A DNA stretch of 8,682 nucleotides, from NCBI GenBank assembly GCA_020052215.1, contig JAGVPN010000116.1, forward strand, positions 1 to 8,682. The letters run 5' to 3'. Both the position numbers and the translations under genes were made by a program. Within the stretch, counting starts at the first letter, position 1, and the number at the start of each line of letters is the position of its first letter. The DNA comes from Syntrophobacterales bacterium (GTDB taxonomy: Bacteria; Desulfobacterota; Desulfobaccia; Desulfobaccales; 0-14-0-80-60-11). Under the pieces are notes generated by a model. That model ran no database searches, was not told where the DNA came from, and saw nothing but the letters and a program-made list of their open reading frames with translations. Shown one piece after another: positions 6,200-8,682 of the stretch.

Positions 6200-6505
6200 A
6201 TGGCGACCAAAGCGCCCATGGAAATTCTGCGGTCCCATCAAACAGAGTTGCGGGAGGCCGGGGTAAAATCCCTGAAGCTCTTCGGCTCCGTGGTGCGGGG
6301 AGAAGCCGGTCCGGAAAGCGACCTAGACATCCTGGTTGAGTTTTCCAGGCCCATCGGGTTACTGGCCTTTGTGGGCCTCAAGCATCGTCTGGCCGAGTTG
6401 CTGGGTCGGCCCGTGGACCTCGTTACCCCTGCGGCCCTTAAATCCCCGTGGCGAGACGGCATCTTTAACGAGGCCAACAATGCCGGTCAGGGACTGGAAG
6501 TTTAG
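6200..6505 (+). CDS. mntA: MNT-type nucleotidyltransferase (MntA-like antitoxin)
   Basis: A minimal nucleotidyltransferase of the DNA polymerase beta superfamily. In HepT/MntA toxin-antitoxin systems MntA adds AMP to the HEPN toxin HepT and so neutralises it (established for the family). The 101 residues hold the exact GS-x10-DxD motif: G29-S30, then D41 and D43, with Arg33 in GSVVRGEA and ILVEF after the aspartates. VDLVTPAAL (72-80) is the usual third strand region, and ALKSPWRDGIFNEA the C-terminal helix. The start ATG at 6200 follows GGGGGGTGATC within the end of carA, one mismatch from the ideal anti-SD complement, so translation is probably coupled to carA. The C-terminal codons overlap by 26 nt a hepT start in another frame, the arrangement expected of this pair, but hepT itself is truncated. 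The gene may therefore be an orphan antitoxin, or serve another toxin in trans. Confidence 0.9.
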   Translation: MATKAPMEILRSHQTELREAGVKSLKLFGSVVRGEAGPESDLDILVEFSRPIGLLAFVGLKHRLAELLGRPVDLVTPAALKSPWRDGIFNEANNAGQGLEV

Positions 6506-6530
6506 AATTGCCGACATTCTGGAGGCGTAG
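6480..6530 (+). pseudogene. hepT: Truncated hepT (HEPN/DUF86 toxin), first 16 codons only
   Basis: An ATG at 6480-6482, overlapping the end of mntA by 26 nt, opens MPVRDWKFRIADILEA and then meets TAG at 6528-6530. This is a strong match to the start of HepT/DUF86 proteins, which typically begin with a short M-P-x-R-D-W segment, then R-I/L-x-D-I-L-E-A-I. Full-length HepT is about 110-140 residues and carries the RNase motif R-x4-6-H near its end. None of this follows: translating all three plus frames from 6550 to 6691 gives no HepT-like sequence. The stop codon lies inside the 24-bp palindromic repeat that begins at 6526, so the reading frame appears to have been cut at the edge of that element. 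Recognition rests on 16 residues plus the conserved mntA-hepT overlap. Confidence 0.75.
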
Positions 6531-6549
6531 GGTGCGTCCTACGCACCAA
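6526..6549 (+). repeat. 24-bp palindromic repeat, copy 2, ending hepT
   Basis: The 24 bases are the exact reverse complement of 1600-1623 and contain the stem GGTGCGT/ACGCACC around CCT (6531-6547). The element begins within the last Ala codon of the hepT stub and supplies its TAG stop. The 142 bp between it and the next gene (6550-6691) show no recognisable coding or structural signal. Confidence 0.85.
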
Positions 6550-6691
6550 CAGCTGCGCAGATGGCGGTCACGGAGGACTGCCCTACCGGCCTTCCACTGA
6601 GTGCGGGTCTTCCAGGTTCATGAGCAACTGTGCTCAGTTTAATCCGCCTGCCTGCCTTCATCCGGCAACGAGTTTGAGCGCGATTGGCTAA

Positions 6692-7897
6692 ATGAGAAAA
6701 CCCGTCGTCATCATGGGCATCATCCTGGCGGCCGCTGGGCTGGGGGCGGCGGCGTATTATTGGCAATACCGGCGGCTGGCCGGTCCCGCGCTCCTTAAAT
6801 CCCCGGGCCGCGACGGCAAACCCGCCCTCCCCTCTTCATTGCCCTTGGAGCTGCCCCCGGGATTCACCATCTCGATCTTCGCCAGGAACCTGCCGGGCGC
6901 CCGGGCTTTGGCCCTGGACCCCAATGGCAACCTCCTGGTCAGCCTAACTTCCCAGGGCCGGGTGGTGGCCTTGCCGGATAAAAACGGCGATGGCGTGGCC
7001 GAGGCCGCGGTGACCGTGCTCGATGGGCTGAATCAGCCCCACGGGCTGGCCTTCGAGCCTGGGAAGGAGCCCCGGCTCTTGGTGGCGGAGACCGGCCAGG
7101 TGGCGGCCTATGATTACGACCCGGCGCGGCTCAGGGCCACCTACCAGCAGAAAATCGCCGACTTGCCCCCGGGCGGCCGGCATTTCACCCGGTCCCTGGT
7201 GTTTTTGCCGGAGGGCCGGGGCCACCGGCTGTTGATTTCCGTGGGGTCCAGTTGCGACGCCTGCGAGGAGCAAAACCCGCAGCGCGCCAAGATCCTGGCG
7301 GTGGACGTCCAGGCCGGGGGCGACCCGGAGACCTTTGCCTCGGGTTTGCGCAACTCGGTTTTTATGGCCATCCACCCCCTCAGCCAGCATGTCTGGGCCA
7401 CGGAAATAGGCCGGAACGATCTGGGGGACAATTGGCCCCCGGACGAAATCAACATTATCCTGGAAGGGAACCATTACGGCTGGCCTTACTGTTACGGCAA
7501 ACGCCTCCATGACGACAAGTGCGACCCCGCCGGGACCCACCGGGAGTTCTGTAAGGGCACCATCCCGGCGTTTATCGAGGTCCCGGCGCAGGCCGCGCCC
7601 CTGGGCCTGGCCTTCTTCCCGCCCGAGTGGCCCCGGGAGTTCCGGCATGACCTCCTGGTGGCCTACCACGGCTCCTCAAACCGCACCAAACCCACAGGCG
7701 GGAAGGTGGTGCGCTATCGCCTGGATGCCCCGGGCAATTTTATCGACGTGGAGGATTTCATCACCGGCTGGCCGACGCCGGAGGGGGTCCTGGGCCGCCC
7801 GGTGGATATCCTGATCAAAGCTGACGGGGTGATGTTCATTTCGGATGATGAGGCGGGGGTGGTTTATCGGGTTACCTATAATCACGGGGGTGATTAA
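6692..7897 (+). CDS. Membrane-anchored PQQ-type sugar/sorbosone dehydrogenase-like beta-propeller protein
   Basis: The 401-residue protein has an N-terminal hydrophobic anchor (about 4-24: PVVIMGIILAAAGLGAAAYYW) without a clear cleavage site, then a six-bladed propeller of the soluble glucose/L-sorbosone dehydrogenase superfamily, expected in the periplasm. Supporting segments are LPPGFTISIFARNLPGARAL (54-73), QPHGLAF (115-121, with the family's catalytic-type His118), GRHFTRSLVF (162-171), ASGLRNS (216-222), WATEIGRNDLGDNWPPDEIN (235-254) and HYGWPYCYG (261-269). A calcium-loop-like DKNGDGVAE occurs at 96-104. Five cysteines (188, 191, 267, 277, 287) could form disulfides, consistent with export. 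The family is named for PQQ-dependent oxidation of sugars, but many members are uncharacterised and no PQQ gene is nearby, so substrate and cofactor are inferred. A stop codon directly precedes the ATG, and no strong Shine-Dalgarno is seen. The next gene overlaps by 1 nt. Confidence 0.85.
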   Translation: MRKPVVIMGIILAAAGLGAAAYYWQYRRLAGPALLKSPGRDGKPALPSSLPLELPPGFTISIFARNLPGARALALDPNGNLLVSLTSQGRVVALPDKNGDGVAEAAVTVLDGLNQPHGLAFEPGKEPRLLVAETGQVAAYDYDPARLRATYQQKIADLPPGGRHFTRSLVFLPEGRGHRLLISVGSSCDACEEQNPQRAKILAVDVQAGGDPETFASGLRNSVFMAIHPLSQHVWATEIGRNDLGDNWPPDEINIILEGNHYGWPYCYGKRLHDDKCDPAGTHREFCKGTIPAFIEVPAQAAPLGLAFFPPEWPREFRHDLLVAYHGSSNRTKPTGGKVVRYRLDAPGNFIDVEDFITGWPTPEGVLGRPVDILIKADGVMFISDDEAGVVYRVTYNHGGD

Positions 7898-8259
7898 TGG
7901 ATAACGACAAACCCAAGTATTTTGATGCCTTCATAAAATTATTCATCCACCAGGAAGGCATCATGTGGAGTAAGACAAAAACACTATTAACTATAGAGTC
8001 GGCGAGCTTATATGTCGGTTATGAGCTTAGGGATTTTTTGGCTGGACCATTATTTCTTTTATTGGGCAGCATCTTCTTGGCAACTATTATTGTACAGTTC
8101 CACCGCAGCAGAAAATATCGGGACACTGTATATAACCTACTTATAGAAACCGGAGAATCATTTTTTACCAAAGAAAAATATTTCGTTCCCAATACATGGG
8201 GGTTTTTAACAGGGACAAGAATTTTTTTATGTCACATCAGGGATTATTATTCTGTGTAA
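7897..8259 (+). CDS. Small AT-rich hypothetical membrane protein, 120 aa
   Basis: I do not recognise a named family. Residues 49-68 (AGPLFLLLGSIFLATIIVQF) form one clear transmembrane helix followed by positive charges (HRSRKYR), so the C-terminal side probably faces the cytoplasm. A weaker hydrophobic stretch at 28-43 (KTLLTIESASLYVGYE) may be a second helix. The N-terminus FIKLFIHQEGIMWSKTKTLL looks amphipathic. The C-terminal half ends GFLTGTRIFLCHIRDYYSV. The ATG overlaps the stop of the dehydrogenase gene (TAATG) and follows GGGGGTGAT, a near-perfect Shine-Dalgarno, so translation is coupled. Its codons are much richer in A and T than those of all upstream genes, suggesting acquired DNA that begins almost at the overlap. 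Its link to the dehydrogenase is by position only. Confidence 0.75.
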   Translation: MDNDKPKYFDAFIKLFIHQEGIMWSKTKTLLTIESASLYVGYELRDFLAGPLFLLLGSIFLATIIVQFHRSRKYRDTVYNLLIETGESFFTKEKYFVPNTWGFLTGTRIFLCHIRDYYSV

Positions 8260-8384
8260 TTTGACTTTAACATTTTACTTTGTAATCAAGTTATTTGATA
8301 AATGTAATATCAATTTATTTCCATAACACTTAAATCGCTCTATTAAAAAATACATGATGAAATTTGTAACATTTACAGCTATTG

Positions 8385-8401
8385 ATCATGTATAACATGA
8401 T
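8385..8401. promoter_or_regulatory. Operator-like palindrome ATCATGT-ATA-ACATGAT
   Basis: A perfect 7-bp inverted repeat with a 3-bp centre, plus a third half-site ACATGAT at 8352-8358, 26 bp to the left. It lies 30 bp upstream of the candidate -35 at 8431. Spaced half-sites just upstream of an antitoxin-type gene would fit binding of a regulator, possibly autoregulation of the locus; this is an inference. Confidence 0.35.
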
Positions 8402-8430
8402 AACCTATGAATTAATTCGGAGAGGTCTTA

Positions 8431-8459
8431 TTGCAACTATACAACGAGAGTATTATATT
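8431..8459 (+). promoter_or_regulatory. Candidate sigma-70 promoter of the second MNT gene
   Basis: TTGCAA (8431-8436, 4 of 6 consensus bases) and TATATT (8454-8459, 5 of 6) are separated by exactly 17 bp. Transcription would begin near 8466, giving a leader of about 60 nt that includes the hairpin at 8477-8498 and the ribosome-binding site. Confidence 0.45.
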
Positions 8460-8476
8460 AACGTGATTTATTTCTT

Positions 8477-8498
8477 GTTGGGACTGTGCCAGCCCAAC
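8477..8498 (+). promoter_or_regulatory. Hairpin in the leader of the second MNT gene
   Basis: GTTGGG pairs with CCCAAC, and an inner CTG/CAG stem closes a TGC loop with one bulged A. It ends 18 nt before the AGGAG ribosome-binding site. No T-run follows, so it is more likely a leader structure than a terminator. Confidence 0.35.
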
Positions 8499-8527
8499 AT
8501 GGCTATATAATTATTTAGGAGTGCTCC

Positions 8528-8682
8528 ATGGACCTAGACCAAAACCTGATTGAAGAGATCATTAGCCGCATTTTAGCCGTGAGCCCAGCCGAGCGGATCA
8601 TTATTTTCGGATCTGCCGCCGCTGGCAAAATGACCCGAGACAGCGATATCGATCTTCTGGTCCTGAAGTCTGCGCCCGGCAA
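8528..8682 (+). CDS. MNT-type nucleotidyltransferase, N-terminal part (3' end outside window)
   Basis: The frame from the ATG at 8528 is open to the right edge (51 codons plus two bases). After a helical start (MDLDQNLIEEIISRILAVSP) comes IIIFGSAAAGKMTRDSDIDLLVL, the MNT signature, with G28-S29 and then D40 and D42 in the exact GS-x10-DxD spacing. The usual Arg two residues after Ser (GS-x-x-R-G) is Ala here, unlike the mntA-like protein at 6200. AGGAG at 8517-8521, 6 nt before the ATG, is a clear ribosome-binding site. Genes of this kind are often followed by a HEPN-domain partner, which would lie beyond the window. Coding resumes GC-balanced composition after the AT-rich spacer. Confidence 0.88.
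   Translation, partial: MDLDQNLIEEIISRILAVSPAERIIIFGSAAAGKMTRDSDIDLLVLKSAPG

Larger units (their letters stand above)
8260..8527. other. AT-rich spacer with repeated heptamers before the second MNT gene
   Basis: This 268-bp stretch is far more AT-rich than the rest of the window and holds no convincing gene. It contains three copies of ACATGAT/ATCATGT (8352-8358, 8385-8391, 8395-8401), a plausible promoter (8431-8459) and a hairpin (8477-8498). A tiny frame of 11 codons plus stop (8431-8466, TTG start) follows a strong GGAGAGG at 8419-8425. It could be a leader peptide or chance. Confidence 0.6.

Noticed and set aside
6539..6766. 75-codon minus-strand frame between hepT and the dehydrogenase gene
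   Set aside because: It overlaps the repeat and the dehydrogenase start, and its translation shows no recognisable domain.
6944..7669. 241-codon minus-strand frame opposite the dehydrogenase gene
   Set aside because: It is an antisense shadow of a well-supported propeller protein, as expected at high GC.

Overview
The window is mostly GC-rich and densely coding. It looks like chromosome from a Gram-negative bacterium, most plausibly of the Desulfobacterota (former Deltaproteobacteria). WaaA (Kdo transferase) shows that lipopolysaccharide is made. The short palindromic intergenic repeats and the 136-residue minus-strand protein also fit that group, but this placement is an inference from general gene character, not from a marker gene. 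No rRNA, tRNA, CRISPR array, transposase or phage gene was seen.

Layout. The left edge holds the last 45 codons of an unidentified plus-strand gene, followed by a MITE-like C-run/G-run inverted repeat (181-271). Two minus-strand genes follow: rlmI (23S rRNA methyltransferase, 322-1506) and a conserved-looking protein of unknown function (1777-2187). A repeat-filled 270-bp gap with four small hairpin or tandem elements lies between them. From about 2240 onward all genes read to the right: a membrane-anchored DUF2939-like protein, a NUDIX hydrolase and waaA (6 bp after the NUDIX gene). A 366-bp non-coding leader follows, with two covarying hairpins and another structured segment, then carA. An MNT-type nucleotidyltransferase gene (mntA-like) begins 4 bp after carA.

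The most notable region is 6200-6550. The mntA-like antitoxin gene is intact, with an exact GS-x10-DxD motif. Its expected partner, the HEPN toxin gene hepT, survives only as a 16-codon stub in the overlapping frame. The stub ends in a stop codon supplied by a 24-bp palindromic repeat, which also occurs, inverted, at 1600-1623. This looks like a toxin-antitoxin pair whose toxin was lost at a repeat boundary.

Downstream lie a membrane-anchored PQQ-type sugar/sorbosone dehydrogenase-like protein (6692-7897), a 1-nt-overlapping AT-rich gene for a small membrane protein (7897-8259), and an AT-rich 268-bp spacer with repeated ATCATGT/ACATGAT heptamers, a plausible promoter and a hairpin. The right edge cuts a second MNT nucleotidyltransferase gene (8528 onward), which has a good ribosome-binding site. 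The drop in GC from about 7900 to 8520 marks the right-hand part as accessory DNA.

The housekeeping genes (rlmI, waaA, carA) belong to unrelated pathways (ribosome modification, LPS core synthesis, carbamoyl phosphate supply), so they do not form one functional operon. The coherent theme is two MNT-type toxin-antitoxin-like loci within about 2.5 kb, one of them decayed.
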